A DNA stretch of 64,000 nucleotides, taken from the NCBI GenBank assembly GCA_029876055.1, contig CM056878.1:2170001-2234000 (forward strand). Direction: 5' to 3'. This stretch comes from Madurella fahalii. Its lineage: Eukaryota > Ascomycota > Sordariomycetes > Sordariales. Positions 44,106 through 57,000 of the stretch are shown here, piece after piece; the stretch's first letter is position 1; each line of letters opens with the position of its first letter. The notes below the pieces were generated by a model, which searched no databases, was not told where the DNA came from, and saw only the letters and a program-made list of their open reading frames with translations. Made by a program: the position numbers and the translations under genes.

Positions 44106-45299
44106 TTACCGTCCCAGCATGGGTGTGACAAGCTCGATGCTCTTGGGTCTCGAGTACGTGGCCGGTCTGCGCGAGGGGAGCGGCCTATCAGAGCTTGTCC
44201 CGTAACTGTCGGCGCCGCCGGTGCCGTAATATGCCCCATCATACGTAGACGAAAAGATCGTGGTCGGCCTTGAGTACGAGTTGCCGGGGCTCGTCGCACT
44301 CCGTGCAAATGGCCAGATGCTTGAATGGTACGTCCCGACGGGCGACGTGGGACTAGGCGGTCGGATCGACAGCGACTTGAGCGCGGAAACGGCAGATTGC
44401 GTGGCTGGAGTAATGGGCGGCGAGATGTGCGTCGAGCTAGGGCGCGAAGGTGACGCGCGGGGAATGATATCTCTGGGTTCGGGCGGGCCCGAGAAGAAGG
44501 GATACTGGGTAGCCGAATGGCTGCTGCCATAGCAGCTCGGTGCTGCTGATGCGCCCGCGCTGTTCTGGTCATGCATGCGGCATCTAATTGATACCGTCAG
44601 CAAGCAGCTCGCCAAATATCCACAAAGGCCGTCCTGTCTCGTCCAACTCACGTTTCAGAGCAGTACAGGAATTGGTCGTCGGTAGGAACAAATTGCTTCT
44701 CACAAATCATGCTATGATCGAAACCAGTCAGTGCCGGGCTTCTCCAAAGTCGCGCAAAGACAAGACATATGCAGGAACGGCAGCTCTGGTACTTCCAAGA
44801 GATCGAACAACCCCCTCCTTTCCCCCCTCCCCACCGCGCAACCCAACACTTACAATTCCCTCAGACTCACTTGGGCGCGCAGGGGCCGGGCTGAGCTGGG
44901 GTGGCACAAATACGTTTGCATGTCAGGTGACAATGCGGGCTGATGGAAATGGAAGTCTTCTGAGGGGAAAGGACCCCAAAAGACGCAATTGCGAAACGTA
45001 AAGACACTAAGAGAAGAGAAAAACAAGGCAACTGAGGAAAACAGTGCTCTGATGACATACCAATACTGTGGGAAGCTCTCCCTTTCCTCATCCCACCAGT
45101 GGTCCTCGTCCCATTCCTTCTCCCGATCCCGCGACGTCTTGCCCAGCTTCGGGGCGGTTTGGGGGGTGATCCTTCTCGTCATGGCAGCAGAACGGGATGA
45201 GTGTTTCCTGTATGAGAGATCTGAGGCGGTAACGGCCTTGCGCACGTCTGTCAGGGACGTGTTGCCAGACGCATAGCCCGACTTTCGACGGTGGTGCAT
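44106..45299 (-). CDS. Ecl1-family (life-span regulatory factor) protein
   Basis: The product carries the zinc-binding signature of the Ecl1 family, small fission-yeast proteins whose overexpression extends chronological life span and which respond to nutrient stress. Three exons (45299-45061, 44711-44652, 44583-44106) give 258 aa. The signature is assembled across two introns: C80-x2-C83 and C97-x3-C101, from PQYCMICEKQFVP and FLYCSETCR. The N-terminal 79 residues are basic, then acidic (EWDEDHWWDEERESFP). The C-terminal 155 residues are Ser/Pro/Thr-rich with ISPPITPATQSAVSALKSLS. Intron 1 is 349 nt, much longer than others in the window; intron 2 is 68 nt. The start is the ATG at 45299 (MHHRRKSGYASG); a later in-frame ATG (MTRRITPQTAP) is an alternative. 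The domain call is good; function in this organism is inferred. Confidence 0.8.
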
Positions 45300-48200
45300 T
45301 GGTGCGGCCAGCCTATGATTGGCCCGACGAGGCCAGGAGACTAGGGGGTGCTGGGATGGGCTGGGATGTGCTGGGGCGCTGCTGGTTGGCTGCTAGCCAA
45401 GAGTGGTCCCTTGGGGTTCAGCGTGGGGAGCGACGAAACGCGGGGAACCGAGTTTTAGAACAGCAGAAGAAATTCGAGATGGAGCTTGGGGACCTCGAGA
45501 CCCGGGACCCAGGAAAGAAGGGGGGCCCCTATTTGAGCTCGCTGGTCGTGCTGTCGTCTAAGAGAAAAGAGGGAGGGAAAAAAAAATTGCAGGCTGACAA
45601 GTGCACCAAATCTGCAATGTTGTAGTGCGGTGGCAAATATGTATGCTGCAAGAAGAGATTTTCGTGCCCTATCGGTTGCTGGTGGATTGGTGGTATGCTG
45701 GCGCAGTCGATAGTTGGTCTCCCGCCCCAACGTCAGGAGTCCGGGGCACTGGAATGTACGGCTGGATTGGCCTGTGATGGCTGAACCTTCCGGGAAGGTG
45801 TCCAGCTAGAGTTTAGTCCGGTTGCCGCAGGGGGTTTTGTTTAGGCCAACGGGCCGATCAAGCGGCTTATGTCTGTGTCTGTCTGTTTCGCGGGGGCCGA
45901 GCTGTTGCGACAGCTGGGTAACCCGAGGTGAATCGGGCAATTGACAGCCAGTCCGCTAGTTTCTGGTTTAATTCTTGGGTGACGGTGCACAACCAATGCC
46001 TAGGCAGTTTCTCAAAATGCCAATTGGTTTGTGGAAACGAAAGGTGACGATAGATGAGACAAACTGGAGCGTCGATGGCTGTCACCGGCAGGAAGCTGTG
46101 TCTCTTTGCGTGATGGAGGGGTTGTGGGGAACTTGAGAGCTCTGGCTGAGACGGAAGAGTGGTCGGCTTGTCGAGCTTCAAGAATGAGATGCCAGTGGGT
46201 GCGTTGCCGTTGTTATAAAAGTGTAGCTTGAAAAGAAAAAAAAAAAAAGAAAAGAAAAATTCGAGATTCCTAGAGCGAGCTGATAAACCCCCTTCCGCTA
46301 CCTTAACCAGGACAGGATGACTCCTTTGCAACGTGTAGGCGCTTCGAGCAGGTACCTTGGAGCTGCCGAGAACCGGAGATCGACGGCGATGTGGACTGGC
46401 CAATCGTCTTTCACGGAGGGCGGTGGTGGTGGTGAGCACCCACAATTTGCGGTCGCCGGGGTACCCTACCAGAGTTGGCACCCTGGTGCGAGCGACGGCG
46501 TGGAAGGCGTGACAAGGGCAATCAAAGACGCCCAGCTACGCTTATCCACCAGCCCGAGCTCTGGTGAAAGGGAAGCAGGGTTGGACCTTGACCTCCCCCG
46601 TGCTAGATTGGACATACGGAGAAGCACTGGATAAACTGTAAATAATGATAAAGAAAAAAGTAGAGGAAAAAAAAAGAAGAGGGAGGGGGAGGTCAGAGAA
46701 ATGCGAGCAGAGGGCTTGCAGTTGCTCTTGTAGGTCACGTCGTCCACGTCCAGGTCGATTAGCTAACAGGCCCAGGGTTTCGCAGCATCCCTGGCATCCT
46801 GAGAGGGGCGGAGAGGAGAGGGGTCTCAGTGGGATCATCGCCTCGCCGTGTGGGGTGGGCGTCCATGGACCCTGCACAGTGTCGCAGCCCTCAGACGCAG
46901 AAGTGCAGGGGTTGTTGGAGGAGAAAGATGGGCGTGATCATGTAAGCCCCGCTGGAGAGCCCGGGCTGACTTCATCTAGGTTAATCCGCTGCGTTGACTG
47001 CATCGATTATTTTCCGCCATGAGACGTCCGGTGACAAATTCTGTAGGGAGCATGATGGCATCTGCCGGCGCCCGAGTTAGGCAAAGCAGCAATGTTGTGA
47101 GAATGTTGTGATATTTCCCATTTTTCTCTACCACCCCCATTCGTCCCCACAGCCTTCTCTATCCATCCGTGTGCGTGACAATATAAGGTACCTATGCCTA
47201 CTATGCTGTGTATTGTACAGCACAGCACGCCTGCGAACGACTCCTGGGCTCGGCTCCTTCCTTCCCCATCGGCTTGGAGGGTTCACTGACATGCCTATAG
47301 TAGGTAATCGTATCCGCAGAGGTGTCAATATCCGTCACTTGGCAGAAGCAGTACACTGAAAATGCTCGTGTCGATGTTCTGAAATGGAACGCGTAAGGGT
47401 TCCCGGCGCACCACAGAGGTGCCCGGGCTTGGGCCAATCAGAAGACCGGGACGAAATTCCTGATTGACATTCTGGGAAGACGTCAAGAGCGGTCCAGCGT
47501 CCAGCAAGGTGCTCCCCACCTCCCCAAAAACCAGCCCAGGCACGCACACGCACACACACACACACAGAAGCTTGGATGTTGGTCATGGGCTCAACGGCGC
47601 CACCTTGTCGTTCATCACACCGCGCACGTCCCTGACCAGTAGCAATCGCCCATCCCTCCCCAGGAAACGGTTTGCCAGCACCCAGCCCCCAAGGTTCCGG
47701 ATGTCGGGCGTCACGCTATGAGGCGCCGGTCACCGCGTGCGCCGGCAATGGGGCCCGAAAGGCGAGCGAGATTTGCAACGACTGCCATCTTTGGTTCCAC
47801 AAGTTGCGTAGCCTACAGTAGATGAGGCTCCCTGCATAGAAGGCCAGACTGTCATATCAGGAGTTCGTTTCTGAGCGATTCGGCCAGGAACAACCTCTGA
47901 TTCGACAGGCGTCAAAAAAGGCATCTGCCATCGACGCCGGCAACCACCCTCCCCCTAACCCCCCAATCCTACAAGACCGTTGTGCACATTGGATGGAACA
48001 GTAGAGCATGCGTTCCTCGGCGTGCCCTGCCGGTTACAATTGCGGTTTTACACTACAAAGGACGAAATGCGACCTGTCGTTCAGGGCAAGGAAGTGACAG
48101 CGGCGCAGCGGGTCTTGGGCTGTCCTTCGCACGGTGGGGCAGCTTCCAGAGTTGCGGGCCCAATTACTATCAATAACTATCAGTGCTCGCGCCAATCTCA

Positions 48201-51200
48201 TCGCGCTGTTCCTTCACGTTGAGCCGTTCCGTTGCAGAAAAGACCCGACGTCGACCTCAAGCCGGATCCACGATAAGCCCAGCGCACCCGTCTCCGCGTC
48301 ACGCCGAGCGCGCCGCTGGCAGAGGGATGGCGTTGAGGATTGGGCCGTGGGCGCTAGCCCGCTGCGATCCTTCCCACTGGAAAGTCCCCTGGGTGCGTCA
48401 TCCGGTCCGCGGCCCAGCAAGGTTGCGATCGTGCATGGCCGGCCTGCCCATGTCGGAAATCGACCTACCTACTTCATGAGGTGGGCATGCAATCTCAGGC
48501 CGTCCGAGCCGTTTGGCAAGATCACGCCTGGATTCCAGTCTCCCGTCTGGCGTGGGGGTAGGTAGCTAAGTCAGCAGCCACCAACGGTTCCCCACACTCG
48601 GCGCTGACAACGACCCGCCGCCCTACCGAACCATACAACTCTAAAACCTACCTCGCACAGTCCTATCTATGTAGTGTGTATTCCTACCCGTCCTGAAGTG
48701 CGATTTTATTTTAAATCTTTTCTTTTATTTGTTTATTATTATTATTATTTTTGGCAACAGCCTGACTGACTGGCCCCGACTGACCCGAGTCGCTGCGCCG
48801 GAAGACGGCATCGTTTGTGCTCGTTTTCTGCGCTTCTCAAAAGCTGCATAGGCGGCAATGCCGGTCCTGCATCCCCCACTCTCGTCGGAGCAGGAAATAT
48901 GTGCCTGGGTATGCCCCTCTTGCAGTCCGGCAGCTTCTTGCATCTCGGGTGACGATAGGCACATCCGACTCGCGTAAAGCATCTGCAATCTGCCTGCACC
49001 TCGAGACAGCCGGGGTGCCGGCGGCAGAAAGCCAAGGAGCGTAGCTCTGCAGGACCACGGCGACCTGCTGCTGCCGCCATCACGCCATTCCCAGGTTGAC
49101 TGACAGCCCGCCCGCACCTGCGTCACCTTGGGAACACGGGGTACGGTGTACGTTCCTGGGATGTTGCTCCTTCCTCCGGGGGCTGGTCTTTCGGATCGTG
49201 GCCTGCGGCAGTGTGGGGGGAGGAGATCGCGCTGCTCGGCCTCCCATCGCTGCAGTTCCTTATCGATCTTGAGATTTGAAGGGTTGCATCTAGGAGCGGA
49301 TAACAGCGGGTTTTCTAGGAATTTGCAAGGGACTATTGCAGACTCGGTAGGCACGCGCGACTCGGCAACCTTTGGGGGTTGCCAGCAGACCCCCGACTAC
49401 TTCGCAGTACCTAGACATGAGCGTACGGAAGAATCTCGCGCAGCCCCTATACCGGCCTCGACAGCGGGTCTTAAAGCCTATCTCAAATCGGACCGCGGCG
49501 CTGCAGGAACATGTACTAGCCTCGGCCTAGGCCCCCATCTGGAAGCTCTTATCAGTGATCGGATATCCGACGAGACGGCTGGGCGGTGGTGAAGTGGTGA
49601 TGCCACTCGCACAAGCGACAAGCCAGGGCCCCGGTGCTTCGTCGTCTTGAGAGCTTCCTAAGTTTCCCTCGCGGCCCTTCGACGCTTGGCATCGGGACGA
49701 TAAGTTCCAAGTTTAGCGGCACTCCCAGGTCTGAGATGTTGGGTGGGTAATTACGGGATGCCGGAGACCAGTCAAACTCCGGACCCGCACTTCTCCCCAC
49801 ATCCACCGGCTCCGGGCCGCTCCTCGGCCGATCAACAAACAAATTTGCTGCCTGAGCAAGACAAAGACGGCCAATAAGAGATTCCTTAGCAGAGATAAAG
49901 CCTGGCCATCCGCTGCAAGTTCCACATTACGGCCGGTGCCCGTTCCGACGACTTCCTAAGGAGTGTGACCATCTGGAGCCCTCCGGTTTCGCACCATTAT
50001 TGCTTTGAAGAGCCCTGCTTATCTTGAGATTTGGCACCTGCGGACAGAAAGAGAATTGATCGGTTGGGAAAGCGATTAGGTAGATAAGAGCAGGTTGTCA
50101 TACGGATGGGAAATCAGGCGCAAACATGCCGACAGACAACGAACCAGTAAACAAGCATATGGCATCGCGGTGAGAAAAATGTGAAAACCACAGAAAACAG
50201 AACATGCGGCTCCGACAGTTTGGTCCGCCTCGCGCCGATGTGTACACAGATTTGCAAGCCGGACATCCATGTCTCTGGTTCTTCGCCCCGGCCCGATGCG
50301 TCTGCTTTGTCTGTGCAGTGCAGTACTGTACGGAATACATACATCGAAGAGATCAGAGGAACGACGAACGCCTCGGAAACCCGATCGGATTTCCGATTCG
50401 GCTCGATCTGATCTCATGTGCGAGTGATCTGATGTGGCGCGATCCTTCGCCTCCTCCTTTGCGCGCATGTGTTGCTTATTCTCTCCTGGGGGGTTGCCAC
50501 CACACCGACAGTCCGGAACTGTAGGCTGTGTTTTGCTTGCCATTCAAATCTCAATCCGGATCGGCGGGCGCGGGAACGCCTAGGTCACGGAGCACGCGGA
50601 ATCTCGCGAGACACTTGGTTTCAGATGGTGCGATTCACCACCAAACCGACTCCCCGTTTGCTTACTGTGCAATCCGCTTATTAATCGCCAAAAATCAACA
50701 CAGGAGGCTCGATCAAACTCGGATCCCTTGGGGCTGTAGCATATACAACCCACTCCGAAGACCGGAGATGGGGGCGTACAGCACCCAAAGATAGTTGAAA
50801 TGTGATCAAAAAATGTGGGTGATTGCTCCTCGACGGGAGGAACTTCGAATGGGGTGGTCAGGTTCAAGCTCAGGTGACCGACACGACATGCAGCTGGGCC
50901 TCATCCATCACCCACAATAGGGCTCGACAGCCTTGGGGGCTAACAAATCAGTCCCCCAGGGCTTACCATACAGCTGATGTATCATATTTTTATTCCTACG
51001 TCCAGATGACGAGGCAGTCAGTCGTCCAACGCCTACTCACACGACCACCTCCACACACGGTAGGATCGCCACCACTCGCGTTAGACTACAATGGATACGG
51101 GACACCGAATCCTGTGTACGACAGGCGAGTAAAATAGAACACTAGTAGTAGAACTAGTGAGCCGTGCTCTAAATCACGCCATACCCCACTGAAAAAAGAT

Positions 51201-51599
51201 GTCTTTGACTGTCCACCAAATCAAGCCATCACACCCTCTCTCTTCCCCAAGAACCAGATTCTATCTTTTTCCGAGTTTCTCCCGCCAAGTCCATGCCCAA
51301 GCTCAACCAGAAGCAACAGGTACAATCTAGTGATATATCGAGTTCCCCATGTATCAAATGCCGCAGAACACAAACTGAGTACCATACCGTTCCGTTCCGT
51401 ACCGTTCCGTTACGTTGCGCCATACCTCTTTCCACCCCCAACCGAACCAGACCAACCAGACCACACACGTATACGCCAGCAGAAGTTTACCGCAGTCAAG
51501 CAAAACATGGGAGAATGACACACCCCCGGAAGACGCCCTCGCTCGATAAAAAGATAAAGATGAAAGAAAAAATAAATAAATAAATAAATAAGAAAGCCC
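45300..51599. other. Long gene-poor region upstream of the Ecl1-family gene
   Basis: About 6.3 kb without a supported gene. Open frames of up to about 209 codons occur (for example 48725-49354, minus), but the longest lacks an ATG start and none shows a domain. Simple repeats include A-rich runs near 46230-46257, (CA)n at about 47543-47566, (TTA)n at about 48736-48753 and (AATA)n near 51569-51590. Confidence 0.45.
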
Positions 51600-54037
51600 T
51601 CACGGGTGATAAAAGGTATTATGCCTCGGCCGCCCATGCGCCGCGTCCCAACCCATCCCCTCCCGCAGCGCGTGATCCGCCCTGCCTCCATCCCTGGGCG
51701 GCTCCGTGCTCAGCTCCTGGGGTGGTCCGTCCGCAGCCACGACCACCACCCTCTGCGGCGCTGACTCGATGCCCAGGCCGGGAGAGTACATCATGTCCGG
51801 CCCATGCTGCTGCTGGGTAGGAGGAGGAGGAGGAGGAGGAGGAGGAGGAGGAGGAGGAGGAGAAGAATGGTAATACATCCGGCCGTGGCTTTGGCCGAGA
51901 AGGCCATGCCCGACGGGGCTCCCGGCAGGGCTCCGGACCGGCGACGGCGAGACCTGCACCCACAGCCTTCCCTCGGCGTCCATCTTGGTCGGCGGTTCGT
52001 TGCCGCTACTGCTAGCGGTGGTGGTGGCGCCCGTACCGCCGCCGCCGCCGCCGCCTCCGCCTCCGCTCTCTGTGGTCGGCGTCCCGCTCCCATTCAGCAC
52101 CGTCGTGCTCCCCCCCGCGTTGGTGGTCGGCGTCGTCACCAGCTCGTACATCACCCCGTCCGGCCCCAGCCAGGATCGTACCCCCGCCGGCGGATGCGGA
52201 GGCGGCGCCGGGTCCACGGGGAGTTCCACGGGCCGCCGCGGATGGCGGTAGTAACCGTTTCCGGACGGATGCAAGAAGGGGCTGTGAGGGTGGGGGCTGT
52301 CGGGGGAGTACGTCATGGGGCTGTGGGGGTTCCATGAGGCTGCGGTCGGGCTGGTGCCGTCGGGATGAGGCGGGTCTGGTTTCCGGCCACGACGGCGCCG
52401 GCGGATGAACCAGACGGTGCCAATTATGCCGGCCATACCTGCGACTGCGCCCCCTACCGCGATGCCGGCGATGGCTCCGGCGCTGACCACGGTTGCTTCC
52501 TCTGAGCTGCCTGTTGACGTGGGGATCGATCTCGTAGGGGTGCGCTCGTCGATCCGGGCCTTGCGGGTCATCAAGACGCGAAGGTCGGGGCTGTCAAACC
52601 CTTCGTCCGGCGCGGTCTTAGTTGCACCTCCGCCGGCCGACCCGCCGACGGCGTCGACTACGGCGTCTGGGAGGGCGTATGTGGTGAGGTTCGTGACAAA
52701 GATTTGCCAGGGCGCTTTCTCTGGGTTTTGCTGGCCCAAGTCGAGGTTGTGGACACCGAACTGCTCGGGCACGTCGCACTCGTCGCTGGTGGGGAACGTG
52801 CCGCCGATAATAAGCATCTGGGCATTGTCGATCACATTGCAGCTCAAAGAGTGGTGCGGGCGCTCGCCGGTCGTATTGCCTTCGGTTGGAAATATCTTGA
52901 TGTACTGGAACGATGGTATCGTAAGGATGTACACGTCGTCGAAGCCTGATGTGTCTGGGGGCATGCCCGCGCCGCCGTAGAGGTAACTGTGCCTCGTCAG
53001 TACCAGACACTCACACTTCGGCGGTACTTTCCCTCCTCATCCTCGAGCCCGCTTACATGTTGTAGCTCGACTGGTCAGGGGCCCACGTAGCCCCGGCACA
53101 AAACCGCCTCCGCATTTGAGGAACCGTCCCTGTGGCGTTCTGGGTGTACCATTTCGAGCTGATAACATCGAACAAGAAGATAGTCTCCATTGGCTGCCCG
53201 ACCACGGTGCCATTGGAATGAGAATCTTGCACGCCGCCAAAGTATACCAGCATCCCGGCGTCGCCTACCGGAAGAAACACCATGGCTCCTTCTGCCCTGC
53301 CAATTGAGTCGGGGCCAGTGTGATTTGCGAAGGAATTCGAGTCCATGCTGTACCGAACCAGCCCGGAGGTCGCAACTGGCGGTCCTGTCCACCCAGGCAC
53401 CGTGTTGTTCGATTTCCACCCTCCATAGTAGTAACCTTCACCCCTCTCGGATACCGAGACTCCTGCTCCGTATGAAGCGGAGCCAATGCTCTGCGCCGGC
53501 GAACCGAAAGACTCCCAGTTCTCGTAGATGGTATCGAAAGACCAGAGAGTGAACTGCGGAGGGGGCGGCTGCTGGTAATACTCGCCGCCGAACAGGTAGA
53601 ACCGCTTGTTTACGTTATCCGCCCACAACGCTCCTCCGTGAACGCTGGGGATCGTGGCGTTCTTGCTGAGGTTGGCGTAGAGTTGTGGCATGAGGCCAGT
53701 AGGATTCGGGACGTCAAGCTCATGGTAGTGAAGGCCGAAGTCTTTAACCGATACACAATTAGTACTTCTGGTATAGGGAGGGCGGATACGGCAACCCCTT
53801 CGAGATAGCCAACTCACTGGTATAATTAGTCGGGTATTGTGATAGCGGGTTATAGTTCATGAAGCCGCCGTCGATATACAGTCTCCGGTCAATGACAGCC
53901 GTCTGGTGGCCCCACCGCCTGCAAAAGTTCCGGACTGGATCGAGCGAAGCTCGCGATCCTGCGGCGAAGACCAAAAGCATTATCCACAATGATATGCGCA
54001 GTGGTAGGAGATGGTTGAGCCGAGAAGAATGTGGCAT
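51600..54037 (-). CDS. Kelch-repeat single-pass membrane (cell-surface) protein
   Basis: Three exons (54037-53818, 53741-53057, 52986-51600) give 763 aa; introns are 76 and 70 nt. The ATG at 54037 starts MPHSSRLNHLLPLR followed by the hydrophobic ISLWIMLLVFAAG, a good signal peptide ending near AGSRA; an upstream in-frame ATG at 54124 would bury it. Kelch-type blades follow (WGHQTAVIDRRLYIDGG, RFYLFGGEYY, GEGYYYGGW, GMLVYFGGVQD, YLYGGAG, QMLIIGGTF) with several N-glycosylation sequons. A single transmembrane helix lies at about residues 468-496 (SAGAIAGIAVGGAVAGMAG) and ends in RRRRRGRK. The cytosolic tail is Pro/Gly-rich, with poly-Gly and about 14 consecutive Pro encoded by a trinucleotide repeat at 51823-51863. 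Similar proteins are annotated in fungi as cell-wall-anchored kelch proteins; the ligand is unknown. Divergent from the MFS gene. Confidence 0.8.
51823..51863 (-). repeat. Trinucleotide repeat encoding the kelch protein's poly-proline run
   Basis: (GGA)n on the plus strand, read as (TCC/CCT)n-type proline codons on the minus strand; about 13-14 units with little interruption, so length polymorphism is likely. Confidence 0.75.
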
Positions 54038-57000
54038 GCGGCAGAGCCGGCGGGGGTAGACCGACCCACCAGCCGTGCCGGCCCAGGGCGCCGCCGGCGC
54101 CGCGTCCAGAGCGGAGAGCGTCATGTTGGCAACCAAACAACGCCAGCCATACTTTTGAGCGTCGGGGAGCGATAGGGCTTCCGGGATCTGGAGTGGACCG
54201 GTAGGTTGACGAGACTCTCAAGTTCACAAGGGCGAGAGAAAGAAGTCACCCGGCGGCGTGGGTCAGAAATGTCGACAGCACGACCTGGTCACCGAGTGGG
54301 AGCCAGGACTCATGCTGTCATCCAATGAGGTTACACATGGTCCGGCGATCGAGTCGCGGCCTTGAGAGGTTTCCCAGACCCTAGCGAGAAGTGAGTGGCT
54401 CAGCAACCATGCAGTTTGCCGATCTGCTCCCGCATCCCCCGTATTTGCGCAAGCTAATTTTTTGAACTCAACCTCGTGGCGGTATCCCTGTGGCGGTGAG
54501 TTGGGCATCACTGCGAAGGAAGCCGCCGGTACTGACGTGACAATGACAGCCGTCATGATTGGTCACCAGTAGGCAGACGTGAATTCGGCGCACACGACAA
54601 TTGCGCTGTAGCGAGAGCTGGATTTCATTGGGTTCCAGCCATATCAACGGTCCGAGATGCTCGGGCGAAGCCAGTGGCCGATAACCATGCTGTGCTCCCC
54701 ATCATTCGGGCGCGGTCCAATTGACACCAAGGACACCATCTCAGCTCCAACGCAAATCTGCAAGGTTGCGTACCCCTGCAGCCTTCCAGGCGGAGCAGGA
54801 CAAGATGACCAGAAGCCTGCCTTATTACGACAGAGCCAAGTAGGCTGGGATGAGCGCCGGCATTGTTTTCCGACATGAAAGACAACACAGCGCTGAGAAA
54901 GGCCAAGCGACGGCATCCTTATCTACATCTCTGATTGTGTGACAGGTTGAAAGAGCAAAGGCACGCGATGACGATGTGCCGGACATCCAAGCTCCCTTGT
55001 TGGCATTGAGCACCTGCCATTTAATTCCATCCATGAGCTGATACTGGCATCCGAAGTCGCCTGGAAGACCCCGACATCAAAGTGATTTTTTAGTAAGTAA
55101 AAGTCAGACTACGTGCGAGTTCCATACCGGAGCCGTCCGCCACCGGCACTGGCGACACACCTTGGAGAACAATGTGGGTTTATTTTATGCAAGACCATCA
55201 CTACCCCGTCTTCGTCCCAAAAGTGGCGCGCAATTGCGAGAGGCAGACGGTTGAAAGTAGGTTGAGATCGGATGGCGCGGCCGGATGGCGCGTAGGATTC
55301 GTCAGCAAACTGATGTCTGGAAAGTGTTGCTACTCGGATTGGCGCCATATCCGGTGCCGAAACCAAGAACCCCTCCCGCTCCCATGTTCAAGCCAAGGCT
55401 CATGTAACGATAGAAATGGCCGGTGCGGTAGCGAGAGACACACCGAAAGATGACACTGCGAGGAGATATCCGTTACGCAATCCGCTCCCAATCGAGCTGC
55501 TCTAGTTTGACGTTCCATCTCCGCCCTGACAAGCCTACGTCCTCCGCGACCAACATGCATTGGAATCGTGCATTCGAGAGCGTCGTTCCGCCCGGTCCTG
55601 GTTTCCTACTCAAGCCTTACCCCAAGGTTGTAGGCTCTAAGGCCTGCCGTTGAGGCGTTTGTTTCCTCTCGAGTTTGTACCCGGTTCATGAGGGCCCGGT
55701 TGCGTCTTCAATGCATCGGGTTGCTGGCGGTTAGAGGGGGAGCGTCCGAGGGATGGGAAGTAGAGCCCACGGAGAAGGGACAGATGGTTTCGAGATGTAA
55801 TATGATATGAATCGGGTGTTGAGCCGTATTGACAAAGCAGTCAAGGTGAGAAGAATGGAAGCTGCTAGGGGGACGGGGATGGATGAGTCGGAGTGGAAGG
55901 AAGAACTGCTGCGATTGATGGGGAGAATCCGCCCTTTTTGATCTCTCTGGGCAATGGCTTGCAGGTAAGATAAGCAAGGCAGTATGGCCGATTACTAGAT
56001 GCTGCTATTGTTATTTTTAAACTTCCTTTTTCTTTTGTTTATCCTGCTCTTCCGTCTTTCCATCCCACTTCTTTTCCCTAATTTTTCCTGTTATGCTCTC
56101 GACTAGTGCTGCGTTCTATATAGCAGAGCAACCAGGATTCTTGAGAATAAACGCTGTCTACGACACGAAACAGTCCACGGTTCAGTGCGTAGGGTGGTCA
56201 GACAATCTGATGTACAACAGCCACGGCAGCTTGGCAGCCAAGCCGTCAGAAGGATGTCTCCACTATCAGGGCTGAGTGCTCGGCTTAGCACGTGGGGTCC
56301 TCGCCTTGTAGCAAAACGGCGATGGAACGGCACGGAAATGCCACCTTCTGGCGCTGCAGTGCCGGTCCGGCATGGCGACGCCTTAGGTTCAACGCAAATC
56401 TAGGCGCTGGCAGGAAGCCGGACTGAGTGCGCGGTTGTTGGAGTGCGCGCACTTTATCGCTTCAGGGTCTTCCGTTCTCCTCTCACGGGCGGGAGATAGG
56501 GTTCATCTTTAAAAACCATGAACTAGATCTAGGTCCTCGGAGGTGAGACATGTCCAAAAACCATGTGTCCCCCGATCGCCACCCGATCTACCTATGTGCA
56601 GAGTTACTTCTTGGCGCTCCCGGTCCGATTTTTCTGGATCTGGGCCGGCTTCACATCTCCGAATTGGTAACCCTGAATCCACGCCACTATCAGGTCTTGT
56701 GAATCTATCCAGATCGTACTTTTCTTATTATTTATCTCTTGTGTTCTTCTTCTATTTTTGTCTCTGAGTCACGTCCGGCAGGGAACCCGATAGATACGGC
56801 TGCTGGTTTAAGCCGTAGGGACAATTTCGGTCTGATCATGCTGCGTTTATGGGCGACTTCAGCACGAGTCTTACGCTCAATTACTCAGGCTGATGGGTAT
56901 GATGTTGCGATGGGATGACCCATGCCCCGTTGAAGATGGACGCCTCACGGCCAATATGCTCAATTTGGACATATCTCGCCTTTGCTGTGCTCGCTACGAC

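Noticed and set aside
45867..46481. 204-codon minus-strand frame
   Set aside because: It contains a poly-Phe run from an A-rich tract and no recognisable domain; probably chance in GC-rich DNA.
48725..49354. 209-codon minus-strand open frame
   Set aside because: It opens with a GTG codon, has no domain, is biased in composition and ends in an Ile/Lys run encoded by a TTA microsatellite.
54038..54124. Upstream ATG at 54124 as start of the kelch protein
   Set aside because: It would place about 29 unconserved residues before a good signal peptide that begins at the next ATG, 54037.
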